Program-made: the position numbers and the translations under genes
The notes under the pieces: model-generated
Seen by the model: only the letters and a program-made list of their open reading frames with translations
The model's database searches: none
What the model was told of the DNA's origin: nothing
Part shown: positions 1 through 7,148 of the stretch, piece after piece
How positions within the stretch are numbered: position 1 is the first letter of the stretch
Layout: every line of letters starts with the position of its first letter
Assembly (NCBI GenBank): GCA_023430465.1
Contig: JAEZAM010000049.1
Location: 14,375 to 78,374 of the forward strand
Direction: 5' to 3'
Source: Bacteroidota bacterium
GTDB taxonomy: Bacteria > Bacteroidota > Bacteroidia > Chitinophagales > Chitinophagaceae
Length of the DNA: 64,000 nucleotides

Positions 1-2
1 AT

Positions 3-152
3 GAGCAACTGAGCCTGGAGAAAAAGCTCGCTGAGTTGCAGGCGGCTATTGAAAAGAATAAGCTTGGGCAGGAAGATCAACTGAAAACGGTTGAGCTCAA
101 TAAATCCGCGCTGGAAGAGTTGAAGGGCAAACGCCGGAAATCAACTCGCTGA
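3..152 (+). CDS. C-terminal fragment of a coiled-coil protein (5' end outside the window)
   Basis: An open frame enters from the left edge and ends at a TGA at 150-152, leaving 49 residues. They are almost all Glu, Lys, Gln, Leu and Ala with leucines at heptad-like spacing, which indicates a continuous coiled coil. The last residues are basic (KGKRRKSTR). Nothing catalytic is visible and the family cannot be named from this tail. The stop codon touches the end of the convergent peroxidase gene with no spacer. Confidence 0.6.
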   Translation, partial: EQLSLEKKLAELQAAIEKNKLGQEDQLKTVELNKSALEELKGKRRKSTR

Positions 153-1193
153 TCAGGGTTTGGTGAAGCGGGTATCCTTCAGGAAACTGCTGTCGGTAAG
201 TGTTCTGAGAAAAAGGGCAATATCGATCGCCTGTTGATCGGTGAGGGGTATGCCCCCCGCGAGCTGCGGGTTCAGTGTGGGGCTTTGCTGCACGTCGTGG
301 CGATAGTGGTTGATGCACTGCGAAAGTGTGTTGAACCGGCCATCATGCATATAATTGGAAGAAATATAAACATTCCGCAGGGAGGGTGTCTTGAAGAGCA
401 GCGAATCGGCTGATCTTCCCGTGATCCTCATCCTTCCATAGTCGTTCAGGAATTCATCCACGGGCAGGCCGATATTATGCAACGCATAGTCGGTGAACAT
501 GGGTTCCGGGTGGCAGGATGCACAATTGGCCTGGAACAGCTGGTATCCGTTCTGCTCCTGCCCGGAAAAGCTGGCGGTGCCTTTTTTTACCCGATCATAT
601 TTCGAGTTGGCAGATATAAAGCTGCCCGTAAACTGTGCTAATGCTTTTGTGACCAGGCGCGGGCTGATAAAATCGGTGCGGAATACTTCCCGGAACCGGC
701 GCCGGTAATCCGGATCCACCTGCAACTTCGCGATGACATCGTTGAAATTTTCAGCCATTTCCAGTTGACCGGTAATGGGATGAGCTGCTTCGGTTTCGAG
801 TGATTCGAATTCTCCGTCCCAATGGAAACTGGATTGCCACGCCAGGTTGAACAGGGCCGGAGCATTGCGCAATGTGTGGGAGCCGTTGTAGCCATGGCTT
901 CTGTCGTGCTCATACGTACCAAACCCTGCGATCTGCTGGTGACAGGAAGCGCAGGGGAAATTGCCATCTTTGGACAGGCGGCCATCATAGAAAAGTTTTC
1001 GTCCGAGACTGATCCCTTCCTCTGAAAGGGGGTTATCCTGGAACCGGTAGGCGGGTGCCGGGAATCCCTCCGGTATCTCCTGGGTAAGAAAATTCAGGTG
1101 ATTGGGATTGTCGCGCCGGCAGGAAATCAGCATGCGTGAGATACCTACTGATAGGGCGAGAATAATAGATATGGTGAGCAGGTGTTTGAACAT
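153..1193 (-). CDS. Di-haem cytochrome c peroxidase (CcpA/MauG family), probable lipoprotein
   Basis: A 346-residue protein with two c-type haem motifs, CASCH at residues 81-85 and CASCH at 224-228. This is the layout of bacterial di-haem peroxidases, which reduce hydrogen peroxide with electrons from cytochromes or quinols in the periplasm. The N-terminus is a hydrophobic stretch ending in LISC at 22-25, which fits a lipobox, so the enzyme is probably membrane anchored. I chose the ATG at 1193 because an upstream in-frame start would be a GTG inside arfB. From this ATG there is only one base between the arfB stop and the start, so the two are probably co-transcribed. Peroxidase versus MauG-like function cannot be separated here. 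Confidence 0.88.
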   Translation of the reverse strand: MFKHLLTISIILALSVGISRMLISCRRDNPNHLNFLTQEIPEGFPAPAYRFQDNPLSEEGISLGRKLFYDGRLSKDGNFPCASCHQQIAGFGTYEHDRSHGYNGSHTLRNAPALFNLAWQSSFHWDGEFESLETEAAHPITGQLEMAENFNDVIAKLQVDPDYRRRFREVFRTDFISPRLVTKALAQFTGSFISANSKYDRVKKGTASFSGQEQNGYQLFQANCASCHPEPMFTDYALHNIGLPVDEFLNDYGRMRITGRSADSLLFKTPSLRNVYISSNYMHDGRFNTLSQCINHYRHDVQQSPTLNPQLAGGIPLTDQQAIDIALFLRTLTDSSFLKDTRFTKP

Positions 1194-1194
1194 A

Positions 1195-1599
1195 TCAGAA
1201 ATCACCGGGCCGGAATTTTTTTCTGCCGGATTTTACTTCACCCAGCTTTTTCTTAGAGTCGATCCTTCTCTCTTTAGCTGCTTTTGAAACCCGCGTAGCG
1301 ATCCTGGCTTTTTTCTTTAATAACGCTTCATGAACGAGTTTATTGATCCGGGTGATGGCTTCATCTTTATTGGCAAGCTGTGTCCGGTGCGTTTGTGATT
1401 TCACCTGTAGCATACCTGCGCTGGTGATCTTTGCGGCCAGTTTTTCCCGGAGTAATGATTTCTGTTCATCTGTCAACAGAGCGGATGCTGCAATATCAAA
1501 CGCGGCGAGTACAGCAGTTTCTACCTTGTTTACGTTTTGCCCCCCTTTTCCGCCGCTGCGGGTGGTCTGAAATTGTATTTCCCTGGTAAGATCGATCAT
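1195..1599 (-). CDS. arfB: Alternative ribosome-rescue factor / peptidyl-tRNA hydrolase ArfB (YaeJ)
   Basis: A 134-residue protein with the release-factor GGQ motif at residues 19-21 in the context SGGKGGQNVNKVET. It has no codon-recognition domain and a lysine/arginine-rich C-terminal tail (KKKARIATRVSKAAKERR and onward). That is the ArfB architecture: the tail enters the empty mRNA channel of a stalled ribosome and GGQ hydrolyses the peptidyl-tRNA. The length is normal for the family. It is the upstream partner of the peroxidase gene, with one base between them, which is probably a positional rather than a functional link. Confidence 0.93.
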   Translation of the reverse strand: MIDLTREIQFQTTRSGGKGGQNVNKVETAVLAAFDIAASALLTDEQKSLLREKLAAKITSAGMLQVKSQTHRTQLANKDEAITRINKLVHEALLKKKARIATRVSKAAKERRIDSKKKLGEVKSGRKKFRPGDF

Positions 1600-1666
1600 T
1601 GCTCGCTGGTCTTTGCCTTGTCCATTACTGGCTTGTGATACATAAATTTGAGCTCAAAGTTATACT

Positions 1667-2119
1667 ATGCGCGTGGTGATACAACGGGTGACAAATGCTT
1701 CGGTAGAAATTGAAGGGCGGATTCATTCATCGATTGGCAGCGGGCTTATGGTCCTGGTTGGCATTGAAGATGCGGACGGACCGGATGACATTGCCTGGTT
1801 ATCGTCAAAGATCACGCAATTGCGGATCATGAATGATGCAAATGGCGTGATGAATGAATCGGTGAAGGACCAGGGCGGGGAGATCATGCTGGTCAGTCAG
1901 TTTACTCTGCATGCTGCTACGGCAAAGGGCAACAGGCCTTCTTATATCCGGGCGAGTAAGCCCGTCATAGCAATTCCTCTTTATGAGCAGATGATAAGCC
2001 GGCTGGAGGCAGACCTGGGAAAGCCGATAGCGACAGGTGTGTTTGGGGCCGACATGAAGATCAGCCTGGTAAATGACGGGCCGGTAACCATAGTGATTGA
2101 TTCAAAAATGCGGAACTGA
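1667..2119 (+). CDS. dtd: D-aminoacyl-tRNA deacylase
   Basis: A full-length 150-residue Dtd. The two signature segments are present: SQFT at residues 77-80 and GPVT at 138-141, which form the active site across the dimer. The enzyme removes D-amino acids (and glycine mischarged on tRNA-Ala) from tRNA, a cytosolic proofreading step. A TAAATTTG box at 1643-1650 upstream resembles the Bacteroidota -7 element. The gene ends exactly where the convergent small-protein gene ends, with no spacer. Confidence 0.95.
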   Translation: MRVVIQRVTNASVEIEGRIHSSIGSGLMVLVGIEDADGPDDIAWLSSKITQLRIMNDANGVMNESVKDQGGEIMLVSQFTLHAATAKGNRPSYIRASKPVIAIPLYEQMISRLEADLGKPIATGVFGADMKISLVNDGPVTIVIDSKMRN

Positions 2120-2467
2120 TCAGGACTGGCGCGTGCCGATCTTTTCAGAGAATGATTTCCCGTCTTTCATCTGTATGCGAATGAAGAAATACCGGGCGTT
2201 TGCTGTGAGCCGGAAATTGTAGTTGGTGGCATTGATCTCTTTTTCTTCCACGATACGTTTCCCCTCTGCGGTCCAAACGAGTATACTTTTTATTGCGGTG
2301 GTGCTCCGGATAGTAACGTTGGTGCCCGAGGTGATAAGCTTATAGGGCTTTGCGGCGGTTTCAACTTTGACAGTTGCCTTACTGCCCTGGGTAAAGGATG
2401 GAAGGTATATGGCGAGGCACATCAGTGCGATCAAAATATGTTTCTGCATCATCAAAAATTTGATCAT
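2120..2467 (-). CDS. Small secreted protein resembling a stand-alone T9SS sorting domain
   Basis: A 115-residue protein with an N-terminal signal peptide (hydrophobic run LIALMCLAIYLPSF, cleavage likely near residue 27). What follows is about 85 residues of predicted beta strands. The pattern, a short strand with VWTAEGKRIVEEKE and then a YFFIRIQMKDGKSFSEKI ending, is like the C-terminal secretion tails (Por_Secre_tail) of Bacteroidota, but with no cargo domain in front. The similarity is judged by eye. It could also be a small periplasmic beta-sandwich protein. Methionines at residues 6 and 7 are alternative starts. Confidence 0.6.
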   Translation of the reverse strand: MIKFLMMQKHILIALMCLAIYLPSFTQGSKATVKVETAAKPYKLITSGTNVTIRSTTAIKSILVWTAEGKRIVEEKEINATNYNFRLTANARYFFIRIQMKDGKSFSEKIGTRQS

Positions 2468-2562
2468 TTAATGGGTTGATGTTCTCTCGGGTGCGAATGG
2501 GAAAGGGTGTCTATAACGGCAAGAATCATGCTATATTGCAACGACTTTTTAAATGTTTTGTT

Positions 2563-2895
2563 ATGACTTTGGATGAATTGCAAAACCAGGTGGATGAATG
2601 GATAAAAACGAATGGAGTGAGGTATTTCAATGAGCTGACGAATATGGCGATCCTGACCGAGGAGGTTGGTGAGCTGGCCCGCCTCGTCGCCCGTAAGTAC
2701 GGGGAGCAATCCTTCAAGGAGTCAGACAAGAACCGTGAATTGGGAGATGAGATGGCAGATGTGCTATGGGTGTTGCTGTGTATGGCCAACCAGACGGGTG
2801 TGAATCTCAGCGAAGCCTTTAGGGCAAATATGGAAAAGAAGAGCAGTCGTGATGTGGAAAGGCATAAAGCCAATGAAAAATTAACCGGCCACTAA
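2563..2895 (+). CDS. MazG-like nucleotide pyrophosphohydrolase
   Basis: A 110-residue all-alpha protein from the ATG at 2563. A longer reading from 2476 adds 29 residues that do not fit the family. Metal-binding motifs of the MazG fold are visible: EEVGEL (E33, E34, E37) and DEMAD (residues 62-66). Such single-domain enzymes hydrolyse nucleoside triphosphates to monophosphate and pyrophosphate, usually as house-cleaning against non-canonical nucleotides. The substrate cannot be read from sequence. It is followed by the yihY gene after 19 bp and is probably co-transcribed with it. Confidence 0.85.
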   Translation: MTLDELQNQVDEWIKTNGVRYFNELTNMAILTEEVGELARLVARKYGEQSFKESDKNRELGDEMADVLWVLLCMANQTGVNLSEAFRANMEKKSSRDVERHKANEKLTGH

Positions 2896-2914
2896 GCAGT
2901 GGCATCATTTTGTT

Positions 2915-3907
2915 ATGGTGAAATGGATGACCAAAGGCTGGAAAATACTGAAATGTTCCTTCAAGGAATTTTTTGAAGACCGTATACTTAAGCTCAGCGC
3001 AGCGCTGGCGTATTATACAATTTTTTCGTTGCCGGGCCTGCTGATCATTATTATCTGGATCAGCGATATTTTTTATAAACAGGATGCTGTAGAGGGTACA
3101 CTGTATGACCAGATAGGCGGATTTGTAGGCAGCGAGGCGGCCTTGCAGATACAGGAGACCATACGGAATGCCACGCAGTCGTCGGAAAGCGGGTTTGCCA
3201 CGATCGTTGGCCTCGCCACGTTGATCATTGGCGCCACCAGTATATTTGGCGAGGTGCAGGACTCAATCAACCTGATCTGGAAGCTAAAAGCAAAGCCGAA
3301 GAAGGGGATGGGTTGGGTGAAACTGATCACCAACAGGCTGCTCTCTTTTTCCATCATCATCACACTTGGGTTTTTACTGCTGGTGTCACTGATAATAAAT
3401 GGTATCATGGATTTGCTGATCGATCGGCTGACGCAGAAGTTCCCGGAGACACAGGTGATACTGGCTTATGCAGCCAATATGGTGCTGACCTTTCTGATCA
3501 CCTCTTTCTTATTTGGTTTAATATTCAAAGTGCTTCCCGATGCGCGGATAAGATGGCGGCATGTGAGGGCAGGTGCTTTTACAACGGCATTGCTGTTCAT
3601 GGCCGGTAAATTCCTGATCGGATTGTATCTCGGTCAAAGCAAGATGTCATCAGCATACGGGGCAGCGGGATCGATCATCGTAATCCTTTTGTGGGTGTAT
3701 TATTCTTCCATCATACTTTATTTTGGAGCGGTCTTTACGCGGCAATATGCCATTCATAACGGGTCGCATATTTATCCGAATAATTATGCTGTGTGGATCG
3801 AGCAGGTGGAGGTGCAGACGCATGATTCGCTTCAGGAACATCCGGTAACCACGAAGACGATAGAGGTACCGGAAGGTGAGAAGCCCCCGGAATTGCCGTC
3901 AAATTGA
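2915..3907 (+). CDS. YihY/virulence factor BrkB family membrane protein
   Basis: A 330-residue integral membrane protein. The conserved opening LSAALAYYTIFSLPGLLIIII is near residues 28-48, and about five further hydrophobic segments follow up to residue ~285. The C-terminal ~45 residues are hydrophilic and Pro/Glu-rich, probably cytosolic. This is the BrkB/YihY family; its molecular function is not established. An in-frame ATG three codons downstream is an alternative start. It lies in the same direction as the MazG-like gene and glyS. Confidence 0.9.
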   Translation: MVKWMTKGWKILKCSFKEFFEDRILKLSAALAYYTIFSLPGLLIIIIWISDIFYKQDAVEGTLYDQIGGFVGSEAALQIQETIRNATQSSESGFATIVGLATLIIGATSIFGEVQDSINLIWKLKAKPKKGMGWVKLITNRLLSFSIIITLGFLLLVSLIINGIMDLLIDRLTQKFPETQVILAYAANMVLTFLITSFLFGLIFKVLPDARIRWRHVRAGAFTTALLFMAGKFLIGLYLGQSKMSSAYGAAGSIIVILLWVYYSSIILYFGAVFTRQYAIHNGSHIYPNNYAVWIEQVEVQTHDSLQEHPVTTKTIEVPEGEKPPELPSN

Positions 3908-3996
3908 TGTTTCCCCGACTTAAAATGCATGGTTAAGCTTATTTTTGCGGCCCTGCAGGCTGAGCTGTGCCCGGCTTGCGAGAATAAATTTTTTAT

Positions 3997-5469
3997 ATGG
4001 CAAACGATGTAAATAAGTTCCAGGCGATCATTTCCCACTGCAAAGAATATGGCTTCATATTTCCGAGCAGTGAGATATATGATGGACTGCAGGCAGTATA
4101 TGATTATGGCCAGATGGGTAGTGAGTTGAAGAAAAATATCCGCGATTACTGGTGGAAGAGCATGACGCAGATGCATGAGAATATCGTGGGTATTGACGCC
4201 GCGATCTTCATGCACCCCACCACGTGGAAAGCATCGGGTCACGTAGACAACTTCAATGATCCGATGATCGACAACAAGGACAGCAAGAAGCGCTATCGTG
4301 TTGACCATCTGATCGAAGCGCACGCCGAAGAAATGAAGACAGCGGGCCGTGATGACGAAGCGGCGGGGCTGCTGGACGAGATGGAACAATTGCTGGGAAA
4401 AGATGATTTTGAGGGGTTGAAGGAGCTGATCGTTCGTCATAATATAAAGTGCGGTATCAGCGGTACGGCAAACTGGACGGACATCCGGCAATTCAACCTG
4501 ATGTTCTCCACTGAATTCGGTTCCGTAGCTGCAGCAGAGGGAGAGGACAACACCGTCTACCTGCGTCCGGAGACGGCACAGGGTATTTTTGTAAACTTTC
4601 TGAACGTGCAAAAGACCGGGCGGATGAAGATACCGTTTGGTATAGCGCAGATCGGGAAAGCGTTCCGGAATGAGATCGTGGCGCGGCAGTTTATTTTCCG
4701 TATGCGCGAATTTGAGCAGATGGAGATGCAGTTCTTCGTACGTCCCGGCACAGAAGGGGAGTGGTACAGGTATTGGAAGGAAGAGCGGTTGAAGTGGCAT
4801 TTAAGCCTGGGCATTGATGGAGCGGATTACCGGTATCATGACCATGTTAAGCTGGCGCACTATGCAAAAGAGGCCTGCGATATCGAGTATAATTTCCCGA
4901 TCGGCTTCAAGGAAGTGGAAGGTATTCACTCCCGGGGAAATTTCGACCTGACGCAGCACCAGGAGTATAGCAGGAAGAAGCAGCAATATTTTGACAACGA
5001 TATTGATCCGGCAACCGGAAAGCCGTATGGTAATTATATCCCCAATGTGGTGGAGACATCGATTGGTCTGGACCGGATGTTTTTGCTGGTGATGAGCAGT
5101 GCGTACCGGGAGGAAGACCTGGGTACGCCGGAAAAGCCGGATAGCCGGGTGGTGCTGAAATTCCCGCCTGTTCTCGCGCCGATTAAGCTGGCGATTTTCC
5201 CGCTGACAAAGAAGGATGGCCTGCCTGAACTGGCGAAGGGGATCATGGATGACTGCAAGGCGACGTTCCGTTGTTTTTATGAGGAGAAGGATACGATAGG
5301 GAAGCGTTACAGGAGGATGGACGCGCTGGGGACGCCGTTTTGTATCACGGTGGATCACCAGACGAAGGAAGATGGTACGGTAACGGTGCGGCACCGCGAT
5401 AGCATGGAGCAGGAGCGTATTCCTGTTTCCGCGATAAAAGAGCTGGTTCAGCGGAGTTTGGGTAATTAG
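3997..5469 (+). CDS. glyS: Glycine--tRNA ligase (dimeric, class II)
   Basis: A 490-residue single-chain (alpha2-type) glycyl-tRNA synthetase, the form used by Bacteroidota instead of the two-subunit GlyQ/GlyS. Class II motif 2 is visible as FRNEIVARQFIFRMREFEQME, and motif 3 ends in GLDRMFL. The C-terminal anticodon-binding domain begins near residue 390 (LAPIKLAIFPL). The protein is cytosolic and essential. The ATG at 3997 gives the standard start MANDVNKFQAII. It is the last gene of a plus-strand run; an imperfect hairpin and a 27-nt palindrome follow. Confidence 0.97.
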   Translation: MANDVNKFQAIISHCKEYGFIFPSSEIYDGLQAVYDYGQMGSELKKNIRDYWWKSMTQMHENIVGIDAAIFMHPTTWKASGHVDNFNDPMIDNKDSKKRYRVDHLIEAHAEEMKTAGRDDEAAGLLDEMEQLLGKDDFEGLKELIVRHNIKCGISGTANWTDIRQFNLMFSTEFGSVAAAEGEDNTVYLRPETAQGIFVNFLNVQKTGRMKIPFGIAQIGKAFRNEIVARQFIFRMREFEQMEMQFFVRPGTEGEWYRYWKEERLKWHLSLGIDGADYRYHDHVKLAHYAKEACDIEYNFPIGFKEVEGIHSRGNFDLTQHQEYSRKKQQYFDNDIDPATGKPYGNYIPNVVETSIGLDRMFLLVMSSAYREEDLGTPEKPDSRVVLKFPPVLAPIKLAIFPLTKKDGLPELAKGIMDDCKATFRCFYEEKDTIGKRYRRMDALGTPFCITVDHQTKEDGTVTVRHRDSMEQERIPVSAIKELVQRSLGN

Positions 5470-5833
5470 CTTGTTTTTTCCCGGCATTAACGAATGCGGG
5501 GGCTTCCCGAGCAAGAGTTGTCAACCTTTTAAAGGTTGACAACTTTCGAAAATGCGGGGTTTAGACGGTTTCAGAACGAGCCCGACACGCCCCGCTCTCC
5601 ACATTTCCACCAGGAAAACTCATCGCCCCATTTTACCTTTCCGCATTTTTTCATCTTCAGCGTCAACAAAGGACCAGGGCTTAAACGAAAAAAAATCAGC
5701 AGCTGGGATCGGCGATACAGCATCCAGCTATCTAGCACCCTTCGACAAGCTCAGGGCAAGCAGGGCTGGTCCAGCGAACCAGCATCCTACCTCCGGTTCT
5801 CTCCGGCAGGCAGGCCCACATCCGGCACCCCGC
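5470..5833. other. 364-bp gap between convergent genes, filled with repeat fragments
   Basis: No credible gene is present. From left to right there is an imperfect hairpin at 5480-5500 (CCCGGCATT / AATGCGGGG), the 27-nt palindrome at 5517-5543, then a stretch without codon structure. A 19-nt repeat-like segment CCCTTCGACAAGCTCAGGG lies at 5738-5756. A GGCAGGCAGGCC segment near 5804-5815 is related to the palindrome upstream of porX. The long frames across this region overlap neighbouring genes and have no recognisable content. Confidence 0.6.
5517..5543. repeat. 27-nt near-perfect palindrome, copy 1
   Basis: The left arm GTTGTCAACCTTT, a single central T, and its exact reverse complement on the right form a 13-bp inverted repeat. 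An identical 27-nt copy lies at 53718-53744 in inverted orientation relative to its flank. Both copies continue as ACTTTCGA on one side (here the right side, 5542-5549; in copy 2 apart from one base). It sits about 50 bp after the glyS stop. It is probably a dispersed REP-like element; it could also act as a transcription terminator stem. Confidence 0.8.
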
Positions 5834-6556
5834 TCACCCATACAACTCCTGATGAATTGATTTCTTGTCGTACCCCAATGCCAGGATCCGCTGTTTCGCC
5901 TCGTCAATCATATTCTTCCAGCCACATAAAAAGAAGCTGGCCGCCTGTCGGCCGCTGCAGCATTCCTCATAAATAGGATGCACATAACCCAGTCGCCCTT
6001 CCCATTCCTCGCGGGAAAGCGTCGGCACATAATGGAACGCCGGAAGATCCTGCTCCAGTTGTCGCAGCTCCTCATAATACAGCAGATCTTTTTTTGTACG
6101 GCAACCAAACAAGATATAAATATCCTTATGCGGAATATTATGTCGCATGATATGCTGTACCATACTGCGGAAAGGCGCAATACCCGTACCCGTGCAGATA
6201 AGAAATAAATCATGTGAAAGGTGCTCGTCGTTCAGCACAAATACTCCCTGTGGCCCACGAAACGTCAGCTCTGAACCCACCGATACATTTTTGAATAGCC
6301 ACGGCGTGCCTACCCCATCCTCTAGTAACACAATCAGCAACTCAAATACATTCGTCCCGTCCGGCCAACTGGCTATCGAATAACTGCGCCAGCGCTTATT
6401 CGGTTTTTCATGTATCGGCAGGTCGAGTGTTACAAATTGCCCCGGGATAAAATCAAAAACCGGCATGTCTGTCACCTCGATGAAGAAGCGGCGCGTATTA
6501 TAGGTTTCATCCTCGATGCGGATCACCTTGCCGGTGCGCCAGGGTTGTAAGGCCAT
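5834..6556 (-). CDS. FAD-dependent ferredoxin/flavodoxin--NADP reductase
   Basis: A 240-residue protein of the plant-type ferredoxin reductase superfamily. The FAD-binding motif RSYS is at residues 57-60, and the nucleotide-binding loop GTGIAPF is at 123-129. A C-terminal FFLCGWKNMIDEAKQ segment matches the FCGPxxM-type NAD(P) site with Trp replacing the usual residue. It transfers electrons between NADPH and a small carrier such as ferredoxin in the cytosol. The length fits the Fpr type. It is convergent with glyS across a repeat-rich gap, and no electron-carrier gene is nearby to name its partner. Confidence 0.85.
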   Translation of the reverse strand: MALQPWRTGKVIRIEDETYNTRRFFIEVTDMPVFDFIPGQFVTLDLPIHEKPNKRWRSYSIASWPDGTNVFELLIVLLEDGVGTPWLFKNVSVGSELTFRGPQGVFVLNDEHLSHDLFLICTGTGIAPFRSMVQHIMRHNIPHKDIYILFGCRTKKDLLYYEELRQLEQDLPAFHYVPTLSREEWEGRLGYVHPIYEECCSGRQAASFFLCGWKNMIDEAKQRILALGYDKKSIHQELYG

Positions 6557-6701
6557 GCAATCAGTTTTAGATTAGAATTTACGATCACCCCCCAATTTAC
6601 ATTAATAATCGGTTGGATATGACCAACTCACCCGGCCTGTTTGGCATAGTAGTTGGATTTTTATGATAAGATCACAAGTCCATTCACTTAAATCCATTGA
6701 C

Positions 6702-7010
6702 ATGAAAAAGATATATGCCTCTTTCGCCGGAATAGCTGCCACTGCAGCCATCATTCTTAGTTTCAATGTTGCGCCGCAATCTGCCATTACGGGTAAGATC
6801 ACGCCCGCTGATGCGGCAGAAGCTGTATGGGCCATCGGTGCCACGGATTCTGTGAAATCAGGTATCAGCGCCGGAGCCTTCTCCATGCAGGTTAAGCCTG
6901 GTACGTATAAACTGGTGGTCGATGCAAAAGCCCCTCGCAAAGATGTGCTGCTCGAAAACATCGAGGTTAAAGGTCAGCCCGTTGATGTCGGTGAAATTGT
7001 GGTACAATAA
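6702..7010 (+). CDS. Small secreted beta-sandwich protein (carboxypeptidase-regulatory-like)
   Basis: A 102-residue protein from the ATG at 6702; a reading from 6663 adds 13 residues in front of the signal peptide. MKK plus a hydrophobic Ala/Ile-rich segment to about residue 28 forms the signal peptide. The rest, with FSMQVKPGTYKLVVDAKAPRKDVLLENIEVKGQPVDVGEIVVQ, has the strand pattern of CarboxypepD_reg/SusC plug-type beta sandwiches (the G.Y.l.v.A.gy pattern). It is probably periplasmic or surface exposed with a binding role. No partner is evident. A strong terminator follows. Confidence 0.7.
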   Translation: MKKIYASFAGIAATAAIILSFNVAPQSAITGKITPADAAEAVWAIGATDSVKSGISAGAFSMQVKPGTYKLVVDAKAPRKDVLLENIEVKGQPVDVGEIVVQ

Positions 7011-7040
7011 ATAATCCCGGCTTTTAAAGCTTCTACATAT

Positions 7041-7066
7041 CAGGCGAAACCACCAGGTTTCGCCTG
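7041..7066 (+). terminator. Rho-independent terminator
   Basis: An 11-bp perfect stem (CAGGCGAAACC / GGTTTCGCCTG) with a 4-nt ACCA loop, followed by TTTATTT. It closes the small secreted protein gene 30 bp upstream and isolates mfd. Confidence 0.85.
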
Positions 7067-7148
7067 TTTATTTCAACAAAGCCCGCGGCATTTTGTTTTT
7101 TACTATGACGGTTCATCGCCAGGTTCAGTATTTTTGCAGAGAGGAATT

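Noticed and set aside
3832..4800. 322-codon frame antisense to glyS and the yihY end
   Set aside because: It overlaps two confident genes; the long open frame reflects codon bias of glyS.
5536..5976. 146-codon plus-strand frame after glyS
   Set aside because: It crosses a palindrome and repeat fragments, runs antisense into the reductase gene and has no recognisable protein features.
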